DNA from: Streptosporangiaceae bacterium NEAU-GS5
Lineage (GTDB): Bacteria; Actinomycetota; Actinomycetes; Streptosporangiales; Streptosporangiaceae
Length of the DNA: 38,351 bases
NCBI GenBank assembly: GCA_017592665.1
Contig: JAGFNW010000057.1
Coordinates: 1 to 38,351, forward strand
Direction: 5' to 3'
A program made the translations under genes and the position numbers. The notes beneath the pieces are model-generated. The model was given only the letters and a program-made list of their open reading frames with translations. It did no database searches and was not told where the DNA came from. Shown piece after piece: positions 1 to 6,782 of this stretch. Every line of letters starts with the position of its first letter. Positions within the stretch are counted from its first letter, which is position 1.

Positions 1-616
1 GAGCCCTTCCCGGTGACGGTGACGATCGGGGTGTGGCCACGGCGGGACCAGGTGCGGGCCTTGGGCGGCCTCAGCGTCTGGCCGGCTTCGTCTTCGAAGC
101 AGATCCATGCGTCCTGGTCCCGCGCGGTTGTTCCGCCAGCGGCCAGGTCTCCTTCACCCAGGTGGCGACCGCGTCGTCGTCGCGTTCGGCGGCGCGGCGC
201 TGCGGTACCTGCGGGCTCCAGCCCAGCCGGTGCAGCAGATAAGAAGTGCCGCGCAGCGTGTAGGACTGCCGGAACAGATCGTTGATGAGCGTCGCCACCC
301 GCGCCAGTGTCCAGCGCTGATCCTCGCTCCAGCCGTGTGCGGCCGGTCCGGCGTCCAGTTCGGCTTGCAGCCGCTCCAGTTGCCGATCGTCGAGCCGGCA
401 GTCCGATCCGCTGGGTCCTTTCGACAGCAGCGCGTCGGTGCCGCCCGTCTGCCAGGCCCGATGCCAGGTGTAGGCCGACTTGCGCGACACGCGTAGCCGC
501 TTGGCCACCTGTATCGGCGGCACGCCCGTGGCGAATAACCCCGCGGCCTCCAAGCGGATCCGTTCCCGCTTGGCGCGTGCCTCCGGGGTCAGACCACCAC
601 CATCCGGATATCGCAT
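1..616 (-). pseudogene. IS630-family transposase, frameshifted and cut by the window edge
   Basis: The N-terminal half begins MRYPDGGGLTPEARAKRE, a start typical of IS630 transposases, and is followed by a helix-turn-helix (VAKRLRVSRKSAYTWHRAW). A second winged-helix segment runs through RWTLARVATLINDLF and LLHRLGW. After KETWPLAEQP, near position 120, the frame changes. The catalytic-core start DAWICFEDEAGQTLRPPK and TWSRRGHTPIVTVTGKG lie in another minus-strand frame that runs to base 1. The change equals a -1 shift. It could be an inactivating indel or the frameshift some IS630 elements use for expression; no classic slippery heptamer is visible. The first acidic residue of the DDE triad (FEDE) is present and the rest lies outside the window. 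The start at 616 was chosen by family similarity; the frame stays open to 655. Confidence 0.85.
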
Positions 617-723
617 CCCACCGGCATACTCACCGACCTGGCCGTCGTCACGCAACCACGCCGCGAGACCTCAATCATTCAACCTCTGTAGTCTCGTCTG
701 CAAACTCCGGATTTGTTTCGAAA

Positions 724-2331
724 TTATCGGATCATTAGCCGCTTCAGCAAACCAATCGAGTCCGCGGTGTGCGCCACAACATCAATAATGAGCCACCGTA
801 GCATTCCTAATGCGATCGCTGCGAGATAAGTTTGCGTAGGAAGAATCAGCAGCAATGATAGTAGTATTGCAAATATGAGAGATCCGGCACTCCTGCGCAG
901 TGCGCGAGCTATTGAAGAGTAGGCGCAGGCTTTAACGCCTATCCAGGATAGTGTCAGAAATGTAATTGATGCGGTGACTAGGTGGCCCCGGAGGCCGCCT
1001 CCCATCGATATAAACACATCCGTCAAGTAATCGTCGACAATACCGAGAGCGGTAATTGTGCCGAGTAGCAGTCCTGCGGCCGTATCGACCGCTGAGACTC
1101 TCACCAACCAATCAACGACCTTAATCCATGACCTACCTGGAAATAGACCATAGAGGACTTCATAAACATAGGGCGTGCGGCAGAGGAAAGGTGGCGAAAA
1201 ATTTGGTAAGGACCATCTCCATCCCCAAGCGCCTCCTTTGGCGGCCTTGCTCCTGGGGGTGGAATCTAGACTTCGTGAGCATTCAAGAATTGCCAGAGCT
1301 GCAATCTCGGTTTCCGCGTACAAATCTGATCCGGAGTCAAGATATGTACTCCTCCGCTGGCACAATGCGAAGGCAAGCTTCTCCGAACGCTTCTCGTGGA
1401 GGAGGTCTAACTGGGTCGCTAAACGTAAGGCATAAGAGAGATCCAGGATATTCCGGAACGCTACCCGCACCCCCTCCCGTCGGAACCACGCGGCAGCCGC
1501 AGTAAGTGCTAATTCGACGTTACCGTCCACAACACCCCTATTTGCGGCGAGTTTCAATGCGCGCACTACATTGAATGTGTTGTGAATTGCAGGCATACGC
1601 CCTGGGACCTCGGACCATCCACCGCTCGCATTCTGCGCCGAAAGGAGGAATCGGAAGACGTCAAGCAACATATCCCCAGGCTGCTCGCATTCAAGCAAGG
1701 CCAAGGCCGCAAGGCTGGTGGCGCCTGTTACGGGTGTTTGATCATCCGGGGAGTATGACCACGCCGTCCCATGAGGACCCGTCAGAGCATGGTCTACAAG
1801 ATATTTCTGCATCCGATTGGCATGCACTTGCCAAGAGGGTTCATGGAGCTTCCGCAAAACTCGTAAGGCTCGAGCGGTTGTACCTGCCTCGCCAAGTGTC
1901 GTCCCAAGATTTGCCGGAATGCTACCATCGGGCAATTGTAGATCGATCAACCATTGTGCGAGGGAGCGAATTGCGGGATCCGTATCCAGGGTTTCGCCGA
2001 CGGCTACGGAAAGTTGAATGTACCGGATGGCCGGCCCGGTATCTTCGGGCTCTCTCGTGGCTCTTCTTGGCATTCCTCCACTCGGTGGGATTTGCTCTCT
2101 GAGCAGCCATAAAGAGAACGCGACATCTGGCGGAATCATTGCCTTCCGCCAACTTAGTACAACACGCACAATCCCATAGTGATGGCGCGGAATGCCCAAT
2201 TCTTCCAATTGTCCCGCTAATTGCTGCTCGGCTAATCCGCTTAATGGGCCATCGCGCAAAATGAGATTGAGACGCCTCCAAGCACCGGGAATTGGGACGG
2301 AGATCATCCCGGTTCCCACGATGTACTTCAC
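724..2331 (-). CDS. Alpha/alpha-toroid (prenyltransferase/squalene-cyclase repeat-like) protein with membrane C-terminus
   Basis: About 535 residues. Residues ~100-390 show at least three repeats resembling the QW-type repeats of the prenyltransferase/squalene-hopene cyclase toroid: LQLPDGSIPANLGTTLGEAG, SYSPDDQTPVTGATSLAALA, and AQNASGGWSEVPG followed by HNTFNVVRAL. A later helix pair has TEIAALAILE. The class II cyclase signature DxDD(T/S) is not seen; the nearest string is PDDQT. From residue ~415 there are three or four hydrophobic segments (LLLGTITALG, LVTASITFLTLSWIGVKA, SLIFAILLSLLLILP, TYLAAIALGMLRWLIIDVVA), so the C-terminus is membrane-embedded. The start is the GTG at 2331, preceded by GGAGGTGCC; an in-frame TTG at 2361 is possible. 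It is divergent from the GDPD gene. Base composition is clearly lower in GC than downstream genes, suggesting transfer. A terpene cyclase, a protein-prenylation-like enzyme or a non-catalytic toroid are all possible; no function is assigned. Confidence 0.75.
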   Translation of the reverse strand: MKYIVGTGMISVPIPGAWRRLNLILRDGPLSGLAEQQLAGQLEELGIPRHHYGIVRVVLSWRKAMIPPDVAFSLWLLREQIPPSGGMPRRATREPEDTGPAIRYIQLSVAVGETLDTDPAIRSLAQWLIDLQLPDGSIPANLGTTLGEAGTTARALRVLRKLHEPSWQVHANRMQKYLVDHALTGPHGTAWSYSPDDQTPVTGATSLAALALLECEQPGDMLLDVFRFLLSAQNASGGWSEVPGRMPAIHNTFNVVRALKLAANRGVVDGNVELALTAAAAWFRREGVRVAFRNILDLSYALRLATQLDLLHEKRSEKLAFALCQRRSTYLDSGSDLYAETEIAALAILECSRSLDSTPRSKAAKGGAWGWRWSLPNFSPPFLCRTPYVYEVLYGLFPGRSWIKVVDWLVRVSAVDTAAGLLLGTITALGIVDDYLTDVFISMGGGLRGHLVTASITFLTLSWIGVKACAYSSIARALRRSAGSLIFAILLSLLLILPTQTYLAAIALGMLRWLIIDVVAHTADSIGLLKRLMIR

Positions 2332-2427
2332 GGCACCTCCATGACATAGTGAACGAAGCAAGCGATTCTATGCCATAACGTGACATAGGATAGATGATGT
2401 TCTGTTCAAGCGGAAGGAGCTTCGTTC
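2332..2427. promoter_or_regulatory. Divergent control region with shared repeats
   Basis: This ~96-bp gap separates the toroid gene (minus) from the GDPD gene (plus). It carries a 9-bp inverted repeat, GAACGAAGC (2351-2359) and GCTTCGTTC (2419-2427), so each transcript's leader begins with or contains GCTTCGTTC. It also carries an 8-bp direct repeat TGACATAG (2342-2349 and 2382-2389, 40 bp apart). The GDPD ribosome binding site GGAAGGAG is at 2412-2419. The symmetry suggests joint regulation of the two genes. No confident -35/-10 pair was identified. Confidence 0.45.
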
Positions 2428-3210
2428 ATGTGGTCTCAGCTCACAGCACTCACGATTCGGCCTCAGGGACAACGCAGACCTGCGGAGATACTGCGCATCG
2501 CGCATCGCGGGGCGGGCGGAGGCCACAAGTACAGCGCTAGCGATCTCGCCACAGTTCGGAGTCAGGGCGCGCACATGGTGGAATTTGATCTTCATGTGAC
2601 TGCGGACGATCAATTAGTAGTGCGTCACGACCCGATAGTTGGTGCGGGCAGAAGGTGGCTCGCGGATTATCCGCTTTCTGATCTCCGAAAGGATTTGGAG
2701 GGAGAAGGATCTCCCTGCATCGAAGAAGTTATCCGGGCTGCCAGGTCTGTCGATTTGGGATTGTACGTAGACATTAAAACATTGACACATGAGGCAGGCA
2801 GACGTCTCGTGGATTTGTTGCGTGCGGAAGAAATGGATACACGCACGATCTTGGCCTCGGTACGATCCGACCTTGTGGGCATGTGCGCCAAACTTGCTCC
2901 ACATATACCCCGTTCGGTCCTATTCGCCTCCACGTTGGAGGAGCCTTTGCAGCTTGCGGCAATGGTAGCGGCGGACTTCGTCCATCCATGTTGGGAAAGG
3001 TACCCGCGTCCTGACCGATTGCTTGCAGACGGGTGGTTAGAGCGCGTACGCAGTGCTGGTCTAGGCGTGATCTGCTGGCATGAGGAGCGCGAGGACGTGC
3101 TGAATCAGTTGTGCAAACTTGGTGTCGACGGCATTTGTAGCGACACGCCTCTGCTGCTCACTCAGGTGGCTCGACGGGCACACGAATCCGGCCTTCCAGA
3201 TAAGGATTGA
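2428..3210 (+). CDS. Glycerophosphodiester phosphodiesterase-family protein
   Basis: 260 residues with the GDPD TIM-barrel signatures in order: HRG at 26-28, VEFDLHVTADDQLVVRHD at 51-68, PCIEEVI at 96-102, YVDIK at 113-117, and the C-terminal GVDGICSDTP. H26 and H67 are the expected catalytic histidines. E52 and D54 are expected metal ligands; the third ligand, usually Glu in ExK, is Asp115. The PENT element that normally follows HRG is absent (HRGAGGGHKYSASDL), an unusual feature that may alter substrate choice. There is no signal peptide or membrane helix, so it should be cytoplasmic. ATG at 2428 follows GGAAGGAG by 8 nt. Family members hydrolyse glycerophosphodiesters to glycerol-3-phosphate and an alcohol; the substrate here is unknown. 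The divergent membrane toroid protein suggests a lipid-linked role. Confidence 0.88.
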   Translation: MWSQLTALTIRPQGQRRPAEILRIAHRGAGGGHKYSASDLATVRSQGAHMVEFDLHVTADDQLVVRHDPIVGAGRRWLADYPLSDLRKDLEGEGSPCIEEVIRAARSVDLGLYVDIKTLTHEAGRRLVDLLRAEEMDTRTILASVRSDLVGMCAKLAPHIPRSVLFASTLEEPLQLAAMVAADFVHPCWERYPRPDRLLADGWLERVRSAGLGVICWHEEREDVLNQLCKLGVDGICSDTPLLLTQVARRAHESGLPDKD

Positions 3211-3229
3211 ACTGTTTATCCGCCAAGCA

Positions 3230-3249
3230 GGGTTACTCGTGAGTAACCC
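3230..3249 (+). terminator. Palindrome downstream of the GDPD gene
   Basis: GGGTTACTC and GAGTAACCC form a perfect 9-bp stem separated by only GT, 20 bp after the GDPD stop. No T-tract follows. It could be a terminator hairpin or a protein-binding palindrome. Confidence 0.4.
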
Positions 3250-3334
3250 GTGAAGGATTCCAGTGCGCTGGCCAGGAAGGCGTTTGGAGCGGCCGTGATT
3301 GCCTTTGGTGCTGGGGGATGTATCTGTAGTAGGC

Positions 3335-3352
3335 TAGCGAGCGAGCTCGCTA
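3335..3352. terminator. Hairpin between convergent genes
   Basis: TAGCGAG and CTCGCTA pair across a CGAG loop, just before the stop of the minus-strand gene at 3367. It lies between two converging genes and could serve either. There is a weak T-rich stretch (CTGTTTAC) on the plus side. Confidence 0.35.
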
Positions 3353-3366
3353 CTGTTTACTGACGA

Positions 3367-4329
3367 TCAGAATGGGGGAATGCTGCGATCCAGATGGCTA
3401 AATATTGTCAATAATTCGTCATTGTCACTTGCGTCTACCCACCGCATGAGCTTGACCTTCGCGCCGTCGTCCCCTCCCCATAAAAGTTTAGCTGCACGGA
3501 CCGCGCGACTGGGAATCCTGCTTCGACTGATAAATACGACCCCCAACATGCTCGGGCGCCCTAGCTGACGACGTCTATCTGCGTTTTCTTCGGGTCTTGC
3601 TCGATAGAATTGAAATCCTTCATTGGCAATGTGCAGGCGATCGACGCTATGAAAGTCCAATTCCATGACCGCGCCAATCGCGCCCTCCTCGCTTTCGAAG
3701 ATGTGATCAAAGAAGCGGCTGGCGTAATCATACCTAACCACTTTGGCTTCCCGTGAGTAGACGTGGTTAAGGACAACCTCGACTACTTGCTCCCTATATT
3801 TACCCAACTCTGCCACTCGTAGGGCTGCATTGCTGGTAAGGTTCTTGATCTGGGGATTCCCTGAATTCCATGTCACTTCAAGTCGTGGAGGTTGGCTCTC
3901 GCCATACGTGGCATATTCCCATCCTAATCGAACGCCTTCCGCCAAGACTTCCTCGATCGCGATTCGGCGTGCCTCTTCGGCGATATCTAATTGATCTTCG
4001 GCAGTCGAAGTTTGGATTAAGCCCATCTCTTTCTCATTGATGTCGACAGTGTCAACAGACTTGCTATCCATAGCCGGTGTATTGGAATTTTGACCTGCTT
4101 CGATAACCTCGTCGGCCCGACGAAGCACCTCCTCTGCCTGGTGAAACTCAACTTCAACCCCGACTGCCCCTGCTTTCCGTATGCGACTGACTAAGCTCCG
4201 AATGGGCTGTCGGAATGCAATGGCTACTAGAGTAGCTATGACGGGCCAAATAAGGACTCGAACGTAATCAAGAACGAGGTTCCAGTTCATACCAAAAGTA
4301 TCTACCCGCGGCCGTGCTGTTTTTGCCAT
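3367..4329 (-). CDS. Unknown single-pass membrane protein with coiled-coil-like middle
   Basis: 320 residues, not recognised. One transmembrane helix lies near the N-terminus (residues ~18-38, VLDYVRVLIWPVIATLVAIAF), followed by a basic stretch (RQPIRSLVSRIRKAG), which predicts a cytoplasmic C-terminal body. Residues ~55-135 are acidic and helical (EVEFHQAEEVLRRADEVIEA, then AEDQLDIAEEARRIAIEEVL). The C-terminal third is a mixed domain with LDFHSVDRLHIANEGFQFYR and GVVFISRSRIPSRAVRAAKLL. The start is ATG at 4329 with AGGA just upstream; an internal ATG at residue 14 would leave a shorter N-terminus. GC content is low like the genes to its left. The layout resembles membrane-anchored proteins of defence or signalling islands, but no domain is assignable. 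Confidence 0.75.
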   Translation of the reverse strand: MAKTARPRVDTFGMNWNLVLDYVRVLIWPVIATLVAIAFRQPIRSLVSRIRKAGAVGVEVEFHQAEEVLRRADEVIEAGQNSNTPAMDSKSVDTVDINEKEMGLIQTSTAEDQLDIAEEARRIAIEEVLAEGVRLGWEYATYGESQPPRLEVTWNSGNPQIKNLTSNAALRVAELGKYREQVVEVVLNHVYSREAKVVRYDYASRFFDHIFESEEGAIGAVMELDFHSVDRLHIANEGFQFYRARPEENADRRRQLGRPSMLGVVFISRSRIPSRAVRAAKLLWGGDDGAKVKLMRWVDASDNDELLTIFSHLDRSIPPF

Positions 4330-4461
4330 GTTCCTAGCGGAGCCAAGCCGCGTGGGCGAGTACGCGGAAGGCCCGGGCGCCCTGACAGAGACCTTCCGGG
4401 AATCGAGCGCGTTGGGGTTGATGGTGTTGGCGAGGCGGGATGAGGAGGGGCGATCACCGAT

Positions 4462-4689
4462 TCAGAAGGACTCCAAGTATCGGCGCAGCTCTTCTACCTG
4501 CGGCGTTGTGTTCGAGTAGGCGGACGTTAGGTCCACAAGTTCTGCCAGGTGAGAGAGGGTCTCGGATTCGATCCGGGGCCCTTTTTCGATCTTTAGCGTC
4601 GTGGGGAGCCAATCGGGGAGCCACCTCACGCGGACTGTTTCCTTGTGTGCCACTTCTTCTCGCCGAAGATCGCATTCATCGTTCGACAC
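4462..4689 (-). CDS. Short ORF; C-terminal part possibly real
   Basis: 75 codons. The first ~25 overlap the integrase-like remnant in another frame and so are probably not native. The C-terminal ~25 residues (LVDLTSAYSNTTPQVEELRR) recur at 6326-6367. Between the two copies, two of the three altered codons are synonymous (TCC/TCT, ACA/ACT), with one Thr-to-Pro change, which suggests past selection on this frame. The ORF also crosses a plus-strand terminator hairpin (4557-4586), which argues against the full length being a native gene. Product unknown. Confidence 0.3.
   Translation of the reverse strand: MSNDECDLRREEVAHKETVRVRWLPDWLPTTLKIEKGPRIESETLSHLAELVDLTSAYSNTTPQVEELRRYLESF
4495..4536. 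repeat. 42-bp duplicated segment, copy A
   Basis: 38 of 42 bases match 6326-6367 (copy B). It runs from TACCTGCGG to GACGTTAGGTCCAC. The differences fall mainly at codon third positions of the minus frame that reads VDLTSAYSN, so it is probably a fragment of a duplicated gene and not a regulatory repeat. Confidence 0.7.
4557..4586 (+). terminator. Rho-independent terminator
   Basis: GGGTCTCGGAT (4557-4567) pairs with ATCCGGGGCCC (4571-4581) through two G-U pairs, with loop TCG, and is followed directly by TTTTT (4582-4586). It is one of the few textbook terminators in the window. It sits next to the integrase-like remnant, as the terminator at 8513-8546 does next to the second remnant. Confidence 0.7.
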
Positions 4690-4730
4690 CTGTGATGATC
4701 ACAGGCTTGAGCTGCCGGCGTATGCCTCGC
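4626..4730 (-). pseudogene. Tyrosine-recombinase 3' remnant (copy 1)
   Basis: Read on the minus strand with small indels allowed, the region gives EAY.RQLKPVI.TG followed by MNAIFGEKK and a TGA at 4628-4626. This matches the C-terminal tail style of integrases from actinomycete integrative elements (AYRxQLxPVIxxGAxxMNxxF). The reading frame is broken between the AYR block and the MN block. The sequence beyond the stop, GAGGTGGCTCCCCG followed by TTGGCTCCC, matches that after the second remnant at 8587. The catalytic domain is absent. The assignment to the recombinase family is from remembered family style and should be tested by search. Confidence 0.5.
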
Positions 4731-5155
4731 CGTGGCCGAATTGGTCATCTCGCTTCGCGCTTGATCCAAGAAGCAGCACCTGGCCCCCTACGACGACGGC
4801 GCGCAGCTGAAGGCGTATCAGGTGCAGGTGCTCGCGCCGATAGGAAGTGGACTCGATGCCGAGCTCGGTTTCCTGGATCACCGACGCGTTCACGGACCTG
4901 GTGGAGGTAAAGTTCGGCGGCGCCGCCGTGTTGAAGGACGCCATGCCTGCGCTCTTGCTGTCCAGGTCGACTCGCGTGGTACGACTGCAACGGACTGACA
5001 TCGACGCGTGGACGATGGCAGGCTTAGCGGAAAGATCGGGCTCGATTCCAAGGGGGTCGGGGCCGACAGACGTGCGGGGCGCTGCGCGAGGTGGGTCGAC
5101 GACGCCCAAGCCTTTCATCCGCCACTCTACGTGGCTCCTTTCAGAGGAGGCGTCT
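4731..5155. other. 425 bp without a convincing gene
   Basis: Open frames exist on both strands, for example a plus-strand frame with APYDDGAQLKAYQVQVLAP and another with VSWITDAFTDLVEVKFGG. They overlap each other, lack a credible start or ribosome binding site, and none is recognisable. It is probably gene debris between the integrase-like remnant and the small membrane gene. Confidence 0.4.
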
Positions 5156-5347
5156 ATGTCACGCGCTGCCCGGATTGCCATCGCTGTCCTTATCGGCCTG
5201 GTTGGAGCCGGGGGTGTCGTCAGTGCGATCCTCGGTGGTCTGGCCTGGGGATTCGCCCTCTTATTGGTCTCGGGCGCAGTGGTGGCGGTCATCAAGCTCC
5301 TCGAATCCGGTGGGCCGGAAGGCGCACCGTTCCGGGATTCCGACTGA
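5156..5347 (+). CDS. Small two-helix membrane protein
   Basis: 63 residues starting MSRAARIAIAVLIGLVG. The ATG at 5156 is preceded at 5 nt by a strong GAGGAGG, which decides this start over longer in-frame openings. Two hydrophobic helices (IAIAVLIGLVGAGGVVSAIL and WGFALLLVSGAVVAVIKLL) are joined by a short GGLA turn, and the tail is short and acidic (PEGAPFRDSD). Small hydrophobic proteins like this are common in actinomycete accessory regions. Nothing identifies a role; a holin-like or toxin-like peptide is possible but unsupported. Confidence 0.6.
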   Translation: MSRAARIAIAVLIGLVGAGGVVSAILGGLAWGFALLLVSGAVVAVIKLLESGGPEGAPFRDSD

Positions 5348-5404
5348 GGGATAAGGCCGGTCTCGATCCGACTCGGTCAGCGTCCGCGCCGCGAAAGGGG
5401 GGAC

Positions 5405-5611
5405 CTGACAGGCCCGAATCCTGTCAGCCGCGGTAAGAAAGGCCTGATCACCAACCGGTCCGGTCTGCCGATCTCTGTCGGGATCAGTGCCGCCGACACC
5501 CACGACAGCCTGGCCTTGGAGTTGTTGGTGCGGGGCGTACCGCCGATCCGCTCCCAGCGTCGGGCCGTCCATGGCCTTCTGCGACGGTTCTCGCCGCTCC
5601 CACATGCGTGA
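5405..5611 (+). pseudogene. IS5-family transposase fragment
   Basis: The plus frame reads LTGPNPVSRGKKG, then GLPISVGISAADTHDSLALE and LLVRGVPPIRSQRR, and ends at TGA 5609-5611. This is the middle of an IS5/IS427-type DDE transposase: the TGPNPVDRGKxGSK motif, the catalytic D after the AADTHD segment, then GIPPVR. Both ends of the gene are missing and no terminal repeats are apparent. It is a scar, not an active element. Confidence 0.75.
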
Positions 5612-5624
5612 ACGATCGCCCTAT

Positions 5625-5999
5625 TCACACCGCGAGCAGCGCTACGTCGTACTTCTGTATTGCGGCATCTCTGGTCACCAGCGTGAGGCCTTCGCTATCG
5701 GCTTGGGCGATCAGCATCCGGTCGAAGGGATCTCGATGCAGCAACGGGAGTCGATCGGCGGCGATGGCGTGGTCAACCGTGATGGGCAGGGCACGGAAAC
5801 CACAGTCACGGATGAGCTCGGGTAGATCGGACGGCTCGCTCAGCTTGCCCATGGCCTGCTTGATGGCCACCTCCCAGATGGTGGCCGCACTGACATAAAC
5901 GTCAGCTTCGTGGTCCAGGCGATCCTTGATGTCGTCACCGAGTGACGGATCGTCGGTCAGCCACCACAGTACGACGTGGGTGTCCAGCAGCAGGCTCAT
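5625..5999 (-). CDS. PIN-domain toxin (VapC-like ribonuclease)
   Basis: 124 residues. PIN acidic residues are in place: D6 (LLLDTHVVLWWL), E43 (AATIWEVAIKQ), D93 (HRDPFDRMLIAQ) and D111 (LVTRD). The LLDTHVxLWWL start and HRDPFDR motif are typical of the PIN subgroup paired with Phd-type antitoxins. Family toxins are Mg2+-dependent endoribonucleases acting on tRNA or other RNA in the cytoplasm. Its start overlaps the antitoxin stop by 4 nt (ATGA type), giving translational coupling. All catalytic residues are intact, so it should be functional. It lies beside IS and integrase-like debris, a common location for such modules. Confidence 0.92.
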   Translation of the reverse strand: MSLLLDTHVVLWWLTDDPSLGDDIKDRLDHEADVYVSAATIWEVAIKQAMGKLSEPSDLPELIRDCGFRALPITVDHAIAADRLPLLHRDPFDRMLIAQADSEGLTLVTRDAAIQKYDVALLAV

Positions 6000-6253
6000 T
6001 CAGCAAGGCCGAAGTCATGAGCGATCGCCTCGTTGGTCTCCAGTGAGTCCCAATCATCAGCCATCGTAAGCCGGCCGCGCAGCGAGCCACGACCTGTCCG
6101 ATTGACGGTCCGGCGTAGGGGGACGACCTTTGCCACGGGCGTGCCCGCCCTGCTGATGATGATCTCCTCGCCGTGCTCGACCCGCTCGATGATGCGAGAC
6201 AGGTTGGTCTTGGCGTCATGGATATTGAACTGCGCAGCGGCCTCGGCGGACAT
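5996..6253 (-). CDS. Phd/YefM-family antitoxin
   Basis: 85 residues. The N-terminal DNA-binding fold shows FNIHDAKTNLSRIIERVEHG then EEIIISRAGTPVAKVVPL, the classic Phd/YefM pattern. The C-terminal part (LTMADDWDSLETNEAIAHDF) would be the toxin-binding, degradation-prone tail. ATG 6253 follows AAGGAGG by 5-6 nt. It is the first gene of the operon and overlaps the PIN toxin start by 4 nt. By family precedent it represses its own promoter, which would lie in 6254-6300, where no clear operator was found. Confidence 0.92.
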   Translation of the reverse strand: MSAEAAAQFNIHDAKTNLSRIIERVEHGEEIIISRAGTPVAKVVPLRRTVNRTGRGSLRGRLTMADDWDSLETNEAIAHDFGLAE

Positions 6254-6325
6254 GCGACCTCCTTAGCTAAGAGGTTAGCCCATGACGTGGTCGTCGCGCA
6301 GCAGACTCCTGAGCGCCGACTCCCC

Positions 6326-6367
6326 TACCTGCGGTGGAGTGTTCGAGTAGGCAGACGTTAGGTCCAC
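6326..6367. repeat. 42-bp duplicated segment, copy B
   Basis: 38 of 42 bases are identical to 4495-4536. In the minus frame it reads VDLTSAYSNTPPQV. Similarity stops sharply at GTGGACC on one side and at TACCTG on the other, so it is a gene fragment left between the antitoxin and the next gene. Confidence 0.7.
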
Positions 6368-6782
6368 TGGATGGGCGGGTCATGGTCGGCGCGGAGCGCC
6401 TTCCGAGACGGAGATACGCCGGTTCGACCTCGAAGGCCGGCAGGCCGAGGCGGACAAGGAGATCCAGCTGGCGCAACTGATGGCACGGCCGGCAGAGTCC
6501 TCAGCGACATTGCGGCGGATGCGCGAGCAACTCGGCCGGGCCGATGCCAGTGCACGGGCGATACGGCGTACATCGAGCTGACGCAGCACTTCACGAGCCC
6601 GCTGGTGCAGCACCACAGCGATCAAAGCGATGCGCTTGTCGGCGTGATCGACATCGTGCTCAACCGAGCCGCCGCCGCGGCTGACCAGCGGGCGACCCGG
6701 GCCCGTCCGCCGGTCCAGCGTTCCGACCATAAGGGGGACGACGTCAGTGACGGGCCGGCACGGCGCGTCACTACGCGGCGCA
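6368..6782. other. 415 bp, possible decayed gene on the plus strand
   Basis: One plus frame (about 6396-6581) reads a plausible charged helical segment (EIRRFDLEGRQAEADKEIQL, then LRRMREQLGRADASARAIRR). It stops, and a second frame continues smoothly with ELTQHFTSPLVQHHSDQSDA and LVGVIDIVLNRAAAAADQRA. The join at ~6575 looks like a frameshift in an old coding region. No start, ribosome binding site or recognised domain is visible. Confidence 0.3.

Noticed and set aside
4699-5295. 198-codon minus-strand frame
   Set aside because: Spans the small membrane gene in antisense and the int remnant out of frame; no coherent domain.
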